Below, in pieces: positions 63,766 to 64,000 of a stretch of DNA of 64,000 bases. The position numbers and the translations under genes were made by a program. The notes below the pieces were generated by a model, which was not told where the DNA came from, did no database searches, and saw nothing but the letters and a program-made list of their open reading frames with translations. Numbering within the stretch: position 1 is the stretch's first letter; each line of letters begins with the position of its first letter. Source of the stretch: Bythopirellula sp965230685 (GTDB lineage Bacteria; Planctomycetota; Planctomycetia; Pirellulales; Lacipirellulaceae); assembly GCA_965230685.1 (NCBI GenBank), contig CBDDLO010000002.1:2542001-2606000 (forward strand). The letters are read 5' to 3'.

Positions 63766-64000
63766 GATTTTGTCTCCTGGATAGGAATCCCCCAGCGGCC
63801 AAAAGGTGGGATGTGGGTCGAGGTGGCCGCTCTGCTCTATCTAGGATGCACCTACCGTGCCAATCGCACAAGGCCTTGGTGCAAGTGTTTATATTTCATG
63901 GACTTACGGTGATAGCACGATCTCAAATCGAAATTTAACCTGCCGCTTATGTATTCAAATATACAACACTTGATTCCCGGCTTGTGACATCGATTGTGCG

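Overview
The window looks like a chromosomal segment of a planctomycete, most likely order Pirellulales. The inference rests on gene content: several large secreted proteins ending in PEP-CTERM signals, planctomycete dockerin-like repeats, a LEPR-XLL-type N-terminus, two DUF1559 prepilin-like proteins, an SHD1-domain protein, three sigma factor/Ser-Thr kinase pairs, a sigma/FecR/sulfatase operon, and tetrahydromethanopterin (H4MPT) C1 genes. No database search was possible, so family names come from motifs read by eye.

Layout. 1-18.8 kb is mostly housekeeping and accessory metabolism: a partial ABC exporter, a Cys-rich lipoprotein, a truncated FecR-like ORF, smpB, an oleC-oleD-ketosynthase cluster, a nfeD-flotillin operon, an SHD1 protein, a RimK-like ligase with mch, a TIGR03545/TIGR03546-type membrane pair, an SDR and a peroxiredoxin. 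19-27.5 kb holds a sigma/kinase pair, a DUF1559 protein, a beta-helix/dockerin protein and an FHA-GAF-adenylate cyclase. A tRNA-Asp lies at 27.7 kb. 28-34 kb is a minus-strand set of secreted proteins: an SGNH hydrolase, a sugar-binding protein, two PEP-CTERM proteins and a DUF1559 protein. 34.7-38.2 kb is the sigma/FecR/sulfatase operon.

38.2-40.4 kb is an unusual island. It contains a hairpin array and a diheme cytochrome gene that sits inside what looks like an integron gene cassette, with a good attC-type fold after its stop codon. 40.4-57.8 kb carries two more sigma/kinase pairs and large PEP-CTERM proteins. One of these has 2261 residues and contains three complete passenger + dockerin-like + PEP-CTERM units, with signal-peptide-like segments at the internal joins. 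58-60.3 kb is decayed: a PEP-CTERM pseudogene, a two-helix structured element, and a toxin-antitoxin module lacking a toxin start codon and carrying an early stop in the antitoxin. cutA, an alpha/beta-hydrolase, a metallophosphoesterase and a small secreted protein complete the window.

How the genes work together: many products act at or beyond the cytoplasmic membrane (sorting-tagged secreted proteins, prepilin-like proteins, sulfatase), and several sit beside their own sigma factor and kinase or FecR-type regulator. Small dispersed palindromic repeats recur between genes and, in one case, inside the oleC reading frame.
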